64,000 bases of DNA from Macrolepiota albuminosa (taxonomy: Eukaryota; Basidiomycota; Agaricomycetes; Agaricales; Agaricaceae). The DNA lies in contig JAMWFC010000049.1 in NCBI GenBank assembly GCA_027475525.1, forward strand, positions 249,297 through 313,296, given 5' to 3'. Positions 1-11,789 of this stretch are shown here, one piece after another (positions within the stretch are counted from its first letter, which is position 1; every line of letters begins with the position of its first letter). The position numbers and the translations under genes are program-made. Below the pieces are notes generated by a model, which ran no database searches, was not told the origin of the DNA, and saw nothing but the letters and a program-made list of their open reading frames with translations.

Positions 1-546
1 AAGATCTAAGGGGAAAAGTACTGGAAGAAAACTAGTAGCGGAAACATGGCTGAATATCTTGCCAAAGGTACCACGAAACCGTACAAAAATGGAAATCAGT
101 AAATAGGGTTTTAGTGGGTATGGGCACGGAACGACCTCCGGGTAGAAACAGATGATACAAAACAAAAGCCCGAGCTCGTGCGTAATGGCATTTCCCTATA
201 GTGGGCTGAAAACCGATATACAAAACAACCATCAACACATATTGCATAAAACAACAAGTATTTTTCTGGCGTCCAGAAGCTAACCTATGTAGATGTCTGG
301 AAGCCGAGAACCGCCAAAAAAAATAGAAGTAGTGATCTTTCTGAAATTACGCCAATCAGTAAAGTGAGATACACTGAATGTAGTTGTTCCTTGCGTTTGT
401 AAACAACCAAACAATGTTTTCGATTTACATCATAAACGCTCAATTGTACAACTAGCAGATACAAGTCATTATTCAAGAGTACGTAGCGGAACCAACATAA
501 ATCCTAATCGATAGCAAAGTTGTGGGTGCTAATCTATGCTCTTAGT
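1..546. other. No gene recognised (left flank)
   Basis: Only short AT-rich open frames occur here and none resembles a protein family. This is the downstream flank of the IMP dehydrogenase gene, whose stop codon lies at 547-549. Confidence 0.5.
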
Positions 547-2692
<2,146 letters not shown>

Positions 2693-2860
2693 TCTTGGGC
2701 AGAAATGCCAGCCTACAACAAAAAAATTCTGCTCCTTATATATCTTATTTATTTGGACAAACAAATATTTGATTACTCCATATGGCAATGAAATTGTGGA
2801 AACCTCAACGCTCAGCTTAGGGGAAAAAAATCCATTGTGTCTCTAGGTACAAGTCTCTGA

Positions 2861-3557
2861 TCAATGATGCTCGGCAGCACCGGATGCGAGGTGTCCAGCT
2901 TTGCTGTTCAACCAGCGGTCATAGCTCTTGGCCCATGTATAGGTACCGTAACCTACGAGTTGCGTTAGCAAATGGAAATGACTGAACGAGAATCTTTACA
3001 CTAACCAATGCTAAAAGGAATCAACCAAAACAGAAGCTCTCCTCCCAGCCGGCGGTAGCCATTGAAGAGGTAGTTGCGGATCATTTTTGGTGCAGCCTTG
3101 GCTTGGAAGGGTGATATCGCTGTTTCGAAAACGTGCAAGGTAAGCATAGGTTGGTTAATCAAGCAATTAGTAAATAAAAGAAGGATTTGAAGGGCAATGT
3201 CAGAATCGCCTTTTCTACCAGTTAGAATTACGCACTGTATTGAACAATACCCTTCTGCCTAATGCCGGTACTATCACCCCACCAAAGGTTCTGAATATAT
3301 CAGTTACAGCAGCTTTCTAGGATGTACGCATGATACTCACATAGACCTTGGCTATTCCACCCGATAATTAACAAGACAGAACATCAGAAAATGAAGTCCG
3401 TATCAAATTCATTAGTTTAACAGGCATATTGAACCAAAGCAGGAAAGTTCATGGAACGAAAAGGCAAATTCATCATCAGCTCTGGTCAAATAGCTTGCAT
3501 ACTCAGATTGAACATACGTCCGGGCATTTCGCTGAAGCGGGAAATAGTGGGCCTCAT
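2861..3557 (-). CDS. QCR8: Cytochrome b-c1 complex subunit 8 (QCR8)
   Basis: Small subunit of mitochondrial respiratory complex III that contacts cytochrome b. Five exons join without frame error: 3557-3518, 3351-3341, 3290-3236, 3119-3006 and 2952-2861, giving about 103 residues, the usual QCR8 length. The N-terminus MRPTISRFSEMPG leads into WWGDSTGIRQKGI, then an ISPFQAKAAPKMIRNYLFNG segment, a single membrane helix (LLFWLIPFSIGYGTYTW) and a hydrophilic tail ending GAAEHH. The second exon is only 11 nt and is needed to complete P-K-V-Y before the WWGD motif. The gene is divergent from DAM1 with about 127 bp between start codons, so the two probably share a bidirectional promoter. Confidence 0.9.
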
Positions 3558-3661
3558 GTTGAGTAGCGGAAGAGGGGATTTTTACTCCTGGTCGTCGATA
3601 GGTCCAAGCAAGCCGACTTAGTCCGGACGGAGGCTTTGGAAATAAACTATGACAAATCGAG

Positions 3662-3815
3662 CCACGTGCAGTATCCCTCAACGATGCCAACCACACAGAC
3701 ATCCCACCGAACACCCCTCAAACGCGTGTCCCAGGGCTCCACGTGCAGTATCCCTCAACGATGCCAACCACACAGACATCCCACCGAACACCCCTCAAAC
3801 GCGTGTCCCAGGGCT
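3662..3815. repeat. 77-bp exact tandem duplication
   Basis: Copies 3662-3738 and 3739-3815. They contain the DAM1 start codon twice. A base is missing at 3815/3816. Confidence 0.95.
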
Positions 3816-4941
3816 CCTTTTTGCCCTTTCCGCTCAGAGCATATCCAGATGCTCCCATGGCCTTGGCTTTCTTGAGCCTGCGATGTCCGAATTTGTCGAC
3901 GAGACCGAAGCATTACAGGCTAATATTGAGGGGATGAAGAATCTTAGCGACTCCCTCGCAAAGTTCAACGAATCTTTTGCAAGCTGGTTATATATCATGA
4001 ACATGAATGCTCTCACCATTGACTGGCCTCAGGCTTGTGTATCTGACCGTTGACGACCTATCCTGCATTGACTTACGTTCCAGGCGCCATCTGATGCATC
4101 TTTTATCATGGCAAAAAGAAGGGCAGGTAACGACCTATCCTGCATTGACTTACGTTCCAGGCGCCATCTGATGCATCTTTTATCATGGCAAAAAGAAGGG
4201 CAGGTAGCCAATCTAAGAAGTAGGGCGAACTCTCATTCATGCCGCTTTTAGAAAAGGATGCGTTAGACGCCATGGCAGCCCTCGAAGCGAAGAAACGCGA
4301 AGCAGAGGCAGCAGATCGAACTGCTATGACTGAAGTCACAGATGTCGAAACAACTTTTGCCAATAACGTAACAACGGACACATCTATGCAGACGTCGAAA
4401 TCAGTATCAATCCCCAAGAAGAAGCTTGGAAAACCCAAGCTCAGCGCGAAGGAGAAGAAAGAACGAAGTGTGAGTTTGCTCATATTTCAAGTTCAATCAT
4501 TGACTGATTCTCTTTAGCTTGAGATCGAGAGAATAATCTCATGTTTACCATTGGAATTTCGCGGCAGCGACCCAGTAAGTATCCACTGATGACTTGTCTC
4601 GAGCTAGAAGCCTTGATACGTCTCCCAGAATCTTCGCCGGAGTATGGAGACAGTGATCGAGGGTCTTCTTAATGTCGCGCCTCAAGGAATAAAGTGTCTG
4701 TTCTTCATGTTTCTCGCTTTCCGTATGTTTTACTAACTCCGGGAACTAGTGATCGACCTTATCAAACCACCCGATCTCACACAAGCCCGAGTGAATAAAT
4801 GCTTAATCGCATTAGTCAACCGAAAGGTTGTTCGCAAAGACAATAGCACCGTGAGTTCACATCGTCGCAAGTCCGTGTGTCTGGGATCTTGATTATTTCT
4901 CACAGGGCACTGTCCTGTATCATTGGGTCGGTATCTCATAG
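3684..4941 (+). CDS. DAM1: DASH/DAM1 complex subunit DAM1
   Basis: DAM1 subunit of the outer-kinetochore DASH ring, which couples chromosomes to spindle microtubules. The start MPTTQTSHRTPLKRVSQGS is at 3684. The diagnostic core, from GLGFLEPAMSEF through FNESFASWLYIMNMNAL to WPQ, ends at 4032. Further exons are 4084-4129 (duplicated), 4252-4469, 4518-4574, 4629-4695, 4750-4850 and 4906-4941. The first intron begins GC rather than GT. After a Lys-rich linker, the last roughly 90 residues (from LEIERIISCLPLEFRG to LYHWVGIS) look like a small helix-turn-helix or winged-helix fold, which is my inference from pattern only. Duplications at 3662 and 4053 interrupt the raw sequence, and one base is missing at 3815/3816. 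The DAM1 core is certain; the last exon is less so. Confidence 0.85.
4053..4206. repeat. 77-bp exact tandem duplication
   Basis: Copies 4053-4129 and 4130-4206, spanning the end of DAM1 intron 1 and all of exon 2. Confidence 0.95.
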
Positions 4942-5689
4942 ATCTCCTGCTTTATATTTCTGTCATCCTCGGATACCGATGTAGCGATATCAATCTCTTT
5001 ATGTGACCTATGTACCCGCCATCAAGTATCTCCCTTCTATCTCCTGCCAGTTCACGTTCGATCCATCCTGTTATTCCTTTATTTATTCTGTCCATTCTGT
5101 TTGCTGGGCAGGTGAAGATATAGTTTTTCCGCAACAACTGTCATCTGCACCTTCGCCGTTCCGAGTCACCATTCGCGTGAATTCTCCTCAGGATCACATC
5201 TTCGTTTGTGGAATCCTACTTATCAAAGTTTCAGGCCTGAGGGGTTTTGTCTAGATAAAGTGACCTCTTCTCTAACTTTGCACATTTCATCACGACGTTT
5301 GATTCCAGTTAGATTTATATTCCTAGTACATTAGTGAATTGTGCTGCCAAAGTCAACCGACTGTTCATCGACATCGGGGTGATAACTCAATCCTTTCGTC
5401 CGTAGCAGCAAGCCAGCTCACAACTCAGTTTCCTGCATAAATGCCATCAAATGTTGTGATCTCGAGAGAGATAGGCACAGGCTTATTTTCATTTACATAG
5501 TTCCAAATCGGCGATCTTGAGCGTTTGAATGTGCGACAGATACATACTGTCAGTCAGGCTCCCCCGAACGCAAGAGCCAGGAAATACATACTTTGATTCT
5601 TGTCCCGAGCAGTGAGTGTCCTACCTATTCTTTAGCAGACACCGTTTGGCCACCACGAACTCTAATAGAGATGAGGAAGCATTGAACGG
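4942..5689. other. Intergenic, no gene recognised
   Basis: Pyrimidine-rich, intron-like sequence between DAM1 and the retroelement. A few open frames under 85 codons show no family resemblance. No tRNA-like fold was noticed. Confidence 0.4.
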
Positions 5690-5694
5690 ACTAG

Positions 5695-5956
5695 TGTAAG
5701 CCGTACAGTCTCAGCCAGCACAGAACAGGACCACATTATCTATTTGATGACGTACGAATACCAACAACCGTTTACCGAAGAAATGAGAAAAGTCCACGAG
5801 AGCGGGACCACATTATCTATTTGATGACGTACGAATACCAACAACCGTTTACCGAAGAAATGAGAAAAGTCCACGAGAGCGTGGAATAAGGGAAAAGGGA
5901 GAAAGGAGAAGGAAGAGCGAGTCAGTATTCTATCGCGCTCTAGCAGCTCGTTAAGG
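5695..5956 (-). repeat. Left LTR (3' LTR of the element), truncated
   Basis: Matches the right LTR from TGTAAGCC up to GTTAAGG, but contains an extra 8 bp (ATTATCTA), lacks an 11-bp segment and is missing the final 61 bp. It carries an exact 77-bp duplication at 5728-5881. In element orientation the lost end is the start of U3. Confidence 0.8.
5728..5881. repeat. 77-bp exact tandem duplication
   Basis: Copies 5728-5804 and 5805-5881 within the left LTR. The right LTR has the segment only once. Confidence 0.95.
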
Positions 5957-6859
5957 TAGCGGTTTAGAATGCGACGGTTTCGATGCCCGAGCATGTAAGG
6001 CCTTGTGTGCATCTACAACAGCCTGCGTGACCGGTTTATAGTTCGAGGCATCCGGGAAACCGTTCTTGCAATCTCGTGACAGGTGTCCGGCAAATGGGAT
6101 GCGACACTTAAAACAGCCTTCATTCGCTCCAAGTAGTTTACGTTCATCTGTTGTGAGCGCGGGCACTCGCGGGGTCGCCAATGAGCTGGCAGATGCTGAT
6201 CCACTATTGGCACGCTGAGACGAGGCATTGTGCTTGGAGCTACTTAACAACGGTTTCTTGGCGGCACGGACTGCCTCGTCCGCAATTTCACGTTGTCGCT
6301 TTTCCGAAAAATGACGAGTGTTATCGATAAGACGAATAGATTCCAACCATTTCTGAAAGTCCTTCTCCGAGCTGAGCTTCTCGCTTTTATACAGCTGTCG
6401 CAGCGATGGGTCCATCTTCACCTCCAACTGAGTCCGCATACTGTCGTTGTCAAGGTAGCTGCCTGTACCGACCAATAAAGAGTTGAGTTTCTGAAGTTGA
6501 CAGGCAAAATTCCAAAACGTTTTCTTGGCAGGATCAAATATCGCGGCGTATATGCGTATGCGTAATTCTTCCTCCCAGTCAGGAGCCAGATATTTCTCCT
6601 TAATTTCCATCACGAATTCTTCGAATGAAAGACCCAAAATTCGTCCTCGCTCAGCCGCAATCCAGTCACGAATACGATGATCCTTAAAGGCGGTATATAC
6701 TCGTCGAACTTGGTCCGCTTCCGCCACATCTTTGTTCTGAAAAAAATCCATTGAATAGTCCACGAAATTCTGCAATACCTCGGGGGTCAGGTCTCCTTCG
6801 GTGACAACAGGAGGTTTAGAATGTTTCTCCTCGCATACAGCCATTATGGAAGCGTCCAT
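5951..6859 (-). CDS. Retroelement Gag-like protein with zinc knuckle
   Basis: A 302-residue single-exon frame. Residues about 30-190 resemble the retrotransposon gag capsid region (DWIAAERGRI, an FVMEIKEKYLAPDWEE segment, then FWNFACQLQKLNSLL). A basic Ser-rich linker leads to one zinc knuckle, CFKCRIPFAGHLSRDC, spaced C-X2-C-X6-H-X4-C, a variant common in basidiomycete gag proteins. An in-frame stop lies just upstream of the chosen Met. The TAA stop lies inside sequence homologous to the LTR, so the original C-terminus was probably replaced when pol was deleted. The 77-bp duplication at 6816 covers the start codon and creates a second, useless copy of it. Confidence 0.85.
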   Translation of the reverse strand: MDASIMAVCEEKHSKPPVVTEGDLTPEVLQNFVDYSMDFFQNKDVAEADQVRRVYTAFKDHRIRDWIAAERGRILGLSFEEFVMEIKEKYLAPDWEEELRIRIYAAIFDPAKKTFWNFACQLQKLNSLLVGTGSYLDNDSMRTQLEVKMDPSLRQLYKSEKLSSEKDFQKWLESIRLIDNTRHFSEKRQREIADEAVRAAKKPLLSSSKHNASSQRANSGSASASSLATPRVPALTTDERKLLGANEGCFKCRIPFAGHLSRDCKNGFPDASNYKPVTQAVVDAHKALHARASKPSHSKPLP

Positions 6860-6969
6860 GTTTACGTCTCGTCGAATCGCAGGTGTACCGTCTTAGAATG
6901 TTTCTCCTCGCATACAGCCATTATGGAAGCGTCCATGTTTACGTCTCGTCGAATCGCAGGTGTACCGTC
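6816..6969. repeat. 77-bp exact tandem duplication
   Basis: Copies 6816-6892 and 6893-6969 over the gag start codon. Confidence 0.95.
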
Positions 6970-7219
6970 TTAGCTTTCCAAAGATGATGAGTCACTAGAG
7001 TCAGTCGACAGATGAGGATGACGTTATCGACGATAAGGAAGACAAGGACGGCAATGACTCCAATAGACGAGCCCGACTACGGGTGATCAAAGGCGGGAGC
7101 GGGGAATGTCGACGGGACAGTTTGACTAGTCGGAACAGATCAAGGCTTCACTTCGTGCTCTAACCCCACAAATGGATGGGAAAAAAATTCGAGGGTAACG
7201 TAGCAGTTGTTCAAAAAAA

Positions 7220-7468
7220 TGTAAGCCGTACAGTCTCAGCCAGCACAGAACAGGACCACGTTGATGACGTACGAATACCAACAACCGTTTACCGAAGAAA
7301 TGAGAAAAGTCAACGAGAGCACGGAATAAGGGAAAAGGGAGAAAGGAGAAGGAAGAGCGAGTCAGTATTCTATCGCGCTCTGGCTTTTATCCAGCAGCTC
7401 GTTAAGGTTCTGTCGTTTGGTCCATTATGACGTAAGAAGTAAGTAGTTGTAATCGTTCCGGGATTACA
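7220..7468 (-). repeat. Right LTR (5' LTR of the element), complete
   Basis: A 249-bp repeat with TGTAA...TTACA inverted ends, immediately followed by the ACTAG target-site duplication. It is diverged from the left copy by two indels and several substitutions, so the insertion is not very recent or the two LTRs have different histories. Confidence 0.82.
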
Positions 7469-7473
7469 ACTAG

Positions 7474-8429
7474 TCGCACAATGGTTAGCTGGGCGTTCAC
7501 CTAACGCTGACCTCCTCTGAGATAATCATAGCTGCCACCAGTGTAGAAACCAGCTGAAGTGATAACTCCTTTCAAAGACCAGAAGATAGTTATTCTGATG
7601 ACGCGGCTTGTTTCACAGAAAATGAAATCGCGGAGCCAATCTCGAGCTTACCTCACTAAGTTAATCTGCTCCGAAAGGCTAGATTCTTCCGGTTCTGCAT
7701 AATAATGCCTCTGCTAATCTACCTCCTCGAAAAGACCAAATTGAGAACATCTGCCACCCCATCGGCTTATCAGCTCATAATTGACTTATTCCGACCACCT
7801 GATGCCGGGTTTAAGGAATTGCAGAGGTTCTGAGAATTCCCAAGATCTGCAATCTGTCTCCATTGTCATCTTAGTATCATGGGACGATTGAGATTGCATG
7901 GCACGAATGTGGACAGTGAACACGACAAGCTTTCAATATATTCAATGGCCGAGTGCCGTGCAGAAGTGCAGAAGTGGCGAGATGACGCCGATGCCTCGTC
8001 TCGATTCTAACTCCGGCGCCTCTTTTCAGCGACTGTGTAGCTGTTTTTTCCAGCGTCAACCATCCGGTGTTTCGTTGGGATGTATAAACCCTTGGACAAC
8101 AGATGAAGATTCCGAGGATGACTGTCCAACGGGCATCCTTTTGCATGATAGCAATCAACGTCTCGCATGCTCATGAGTGGCAAATGTCTTCAATATAATC
8201 GCAATCTCAAAAAAGTTGTCGAAGGTCGTGCATCAAGTACACATTGGAATTTTTTGAGCCCAGAACTACGATAACGTACAAAAGCGATGAGGACTGAGGT
8301 GAGATGTATGATACGAGTTGAAACATGAGAGGATGATATCAGAGAGAAGAAAAAACAGAGGAAAAAGGTACTGTAACATAAAAAAAAATTGACAAAAACG
8401 GGGAAGCTATATCACAACATGTCCGCATT
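7474..8429. other. Intergenic, no gene recognised
   Basis: About 950 bp between the retroelement and the 3' end of DEF1. Open frames reach about 93 codons on both strands but overlap each other and resemble nothing known to me. Confidence 0.4.
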
Positions 8430-11400
8430 TTACTGCCAGTAACCTTGCTGCTGGCCGCGGTATTGGTAGAAATTGCCATCGTTGCCGTTCTGGGGATAGC
8501 CGGGGTGTCCTTGCGGGCCATTCTGGGGGTGATGTGCACTCTGTTGAGGTCCTGCGACACCGCCCGCACCTCCAATACCAGCGCCCGCACCAAACCTGGC
8601 GCCACCATAAAATCCTTGACCTTGGGGAACTTGTCCACCGTGGCTTTGCCCTTGAGGCTGACCTTGGCCTTGGCCTTGTTGGCCAGCCCCGCGACCCGCA
8701 GAAACACTTCCAACATCCTTCGCGGCATATTTGTAGGGTGTCTCGGGAGATCCAGCACCCCTTGGTCCACCAGCATTTGAGTTGGGTCCACCGGTACCTG
8801 CACCTTGTCCACCGGGGCCCATGAATCCTTGAATGCCCAAGTTCCCGCTTCCGTACAATTGTTTACCATAGTCCCCAGTGCCAACCCCTGCCTGGTTCAG
8901 TCCGAGGGAGTGTTGTTGACTGTGCTGAGAGTGGTGAGGGTGTGGCTGATAGTCATCATATCCTCCCTGAGGGTACAGGCCCTGGCTGTAGGGGTTACCC
9001 TGTGGCACAGCACCTACGCCAGCACCGGGTTGTTTGCTAACAGGACTCGGTGCAGATGCAGGCCCAGAAGGGGGCTGGTACATGGTAGGGTACTTGAATT
9101 GAGGGACAGCACCATATGGAGGGTTGTAACTATAGAATTGCTGGCTTTGAGGGTAGGTATAATACGGATAAGGGACAGAATAGCCCTGAGGAGCCTGGGC
9201 ACCAGCTGGTTGTGGCTGGCCCCCGGCCTGCAGAGAACCGTGGGGCTGGGCGCCTTGGGCATTGGAAGGTGGTATCCCACCACTAGCAGGAGGCTGTTGT
9301 TGGGGTAAACCTTTGACGTCCTCATGACCGAGAACACTACGGTTGCCAAATGCACCCTGCTGGTAGGTGTCATAGAAACCCTGAGTCGAGATGTGAGGCT
9401 GATTTTTCAACGTTCAGTCAAAATACTACTTACTCGCTGATTGTCACCGTATGTATTGTAATCCTGCCCAAATCCTCCGAGGTGTGATGCCTGCTGGTGC
9501 TGGTGCTGAGCACCAAGCTGTCCAAATGAGCCATAAGGACTGTCCTGCGCCTGTCCTGCGGGTGGCGTCGGAGTATGGAAATAGGGCCCAGAAGAAGCGG
9601 CGGCGTCCCCTCGGCCTCCAAAGTAACTTGAGTGGGAGTTGTTCTGCTGCTGTGAATGCAAGGGCTGTTGTGAAGGATCCATATGCGTTGGCAAACCATG
9701 TTGAGCATACTGATTGAGCGGTTGAGTATGCTGGGGCTGTTGCGCATGTTGTTGTTGGAGCAACTGTTGCTGGTGGTGGACAGACGCCAGCGAGTGCTGT
9801 TGTTGTTGTTGGGGTTGATGGTGCTGCGCTTGTTGCTGAGCCTGTTGATGTTGCTGTTGAGCAAACGGTTGGATTGGAGAGGCTGCGGCGGCAACAACAT
9901 GAGCAGGAAGCTGCGAAGGCTGTGAGACTGATGAGGGAATAGTGTGAAGAGGTTGGATGGCCGGGGTTTGTTGGGTTTGTGCTTGCTGTTGTTGAGAGAA
10001 GATTGTCGTTGAGCTAACGGACGTAGCTGCAGGTGCAGTCGCGGGCGGAACTGGTAAATCATGAGCCACGGGTGCCGGCACTTGAGCAGGGGTTGAGGGG
10101 GCTTCGGGTGCAGGAGTCGCGGCCTCGGGCTCGGAGCTAGAATGATAGTTACTGGCAGATACATCAAATGACATACAATACAACGCACGTATTTGATTCT
10201 AAAATGCTATCTCCTCCAAGAGATAAGCTACCAAACTGCATTCCGACCTTTTCAATCCCAGAGCCAAATGAGCTCGGCATGACGACGGGTTGATCGATAT
10301 TTTTGTAGCGAGCGCTCGTGCGATGCGCTGCAGCTGCAGGACGGACCGTCAACTTCGGTGAAGGGGTTGCAGCAGCTGCCTGGGAGATCACCGGTGTCAC
10401 GATAGGTGCAATGGGAGCTGGTTCAGACTTTGAGGCAGGTATTTGCTGCTTCTCAGGCTCAGTAGGAAGCGGCTCTTGTGGGGCTTCTACCTCGGCCTCG
10501 TGTTTTTGAACTTGCTCATTTTTAGGTTCTTCCGCATCTGACGCCGATGGCCAGCTTTCTGTAGTCGGCTTAGATTGCGGCTCATCGTCCCAGGTCGGGG
10601 CTTGCGCCGTGGTAGGTTCCTCCCATTTCTGAGGTTGAGGCTCTGCCTCGGGTGCAGGAGCAGGAGGTTGAAAAGGAACAGGTGAGTGTGAAGGAGGTGC
10701 AGGGGCGATGACAGATGCAGATAGAGGTGCTGGAGGTGGTGGTGCTGGCTTCTCTTGAGGTCTATATGTGCGAGCAAGATTAGGGAAAGAACCAAAAATA
10801 AAGATGCAAAGCAGATGTACCGTGCAATTTGAGCCCATGATTTCTTCGAAGTTGCAGGATTCGACACCGTTTTGCTCGGAGTTGGAGTGACCACAGGCAA
10901 AGAACCACTTGGCTCGGAGTCGGTACCCCATGCTGTGGGTGTGCCAGTACCACCCCATGAAGTTGAAGTGGCAAGAGATGGCGTGGCTATCTGAGAAGGT
11001 GACGCATCAGTCCACCCAGCTGATGGTGTGACTCCATTCTGATGACTGGCAGACTCATGAGCGGCCGGCTCAATCGACGCGTCAGCAGACTCGGGGGCGT
11101 CCTTTGGCGCTATCGAAGCAGGAGCGGCCCCGTTGAGTTGAGGAGAGCTATTATTGTCGACTCTGGGGCTCCGACCATTCACTGCACCGCCCCTTGCGGG
11201 ACCACCGCGACCACGGACAGCACCGCCGCGACCAGGACCGCCTCTCCCACCCCTGCCTCCTCTCCCTCCTCGAGTGTCGCCACGGGGAGGGAACGAGTCT
11301 TTCGAAGCGTGAGCGGAAGAAGGCGCTTTTTTGTCCTTCTTACGGGAGACTGAGCCCCATTGCTCGGCAGTGCCTGTCAAGACTGGATTAAATGAGAAAA

Positions 11401-11661
11401 AAATGAGAAAAAGCAGGAAACAACCTTCGGTTATTCTGTTAGCAGCTGTCTGGACATCACCCTGTACCTCGACAAGCAGGGACTGGAGGTCTTTTTGGAG
11501 AAAAATGATGAGAGACGAGGGAGACGAGAAGGACGCTGCTCACCGTCGCTTGTCCAGCTGGGGAACATTTCTTGAAGAATCTGGGATTGGGCACGATACT
11601 TTGGGAGGTCCGGGGCATCGTTGGACTGCTGCTGGCGGAGGGCGGACTTGTATTGGGACAT
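8430..11661 (-). CDS. DEF1: RNA polymerase II degradation factor DEF1
   Basis: DEF1 promotes ubiquitination and removal of stalled RNA polymerase II in the nucleus. Exons are 11661-11544, 11490-11425, 11373-10821, 10761-10189, 10151-9434 and 9398-8430. The N-terminus has a CUE-like ubiquitin-binding helix bundle (PKYRAQSQILQEMFPSW, then DDLQSLLVEVQGDVQTAANR), followed by the conserved GTAEQWGSVSRKKDKK. An RGG-rich stretch, a Pro/Ala/Glu-rich middle, a strongly Gln-rich segment (about 10000-9500) and a Gly/Tyr/Gln-rich tail ending QQQGYWQ follow. This architecture is diagnostic even though most of the protein is low complexity. Two introns are unusually short, 37 nt (10152-10188) and 35 nt (9399-9433), and unspliced reading would hit stops. 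There is no 77-bp duplication inside the gene. Confidence 0.88.
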
Positions 11662-11789
11662 GGTGGTGGAGGAGAGAGTGGCTGTGACAGTAATTATTTG
11701 ACCGAAAAATCAAATCGAAGCGTGGGAAAGTGGTGCAACATGAGCGCCCGCTGTGACTCGGCCACTCGAGAGGTTTCCCTCCAACTCCC
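11662..11789. promoter_or_regulatory. Bidirectional promoter between DEF1 and the kinase gene
   Basis: Only 128 bp separate the divergent start codons at 11661 and 11790, so both promoters must lie here or overlap the first exons. I see no clear TATA box. Confidence 0.5.

Larger units (their letters stand above)
5690..7473 (-). mobile_element. Non-autonomous gag-only LTR retroelement with 5-bp target-site duplication
   Basis: Two direct repeats starting TGTAAGCC flank a minus-strand gag gene. The intact LTR (7220-7468) begins TGTAA and ends TTACA, and the whole unit is bracketed by ACTAG at 5690-5694 and 7469-7473, a textbook integration footprint. Between gag and the left LTR there is no protease, reverse transcriptase, RNase H or integrase. 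Collapsing two 77-bp duplications (5728 and 6816) gives about 1.6 kb. The left LTR lacks its last 61 bp relative to the right one and joins gag directly, so the element looks like an internal-deletion derivative that would need Pol supplied in trans. I saw no convincing primer-binding site next to the right LTR. Confidence 0.85.

Noticed and set aside
9500..10000. CAG/CAA-type repeats as an unstable microsatellite of interest
   Set aside because: They encode the expected Gln-rich region of DEF1 and are interrupted, so nothing beyond the normal protein is implied.
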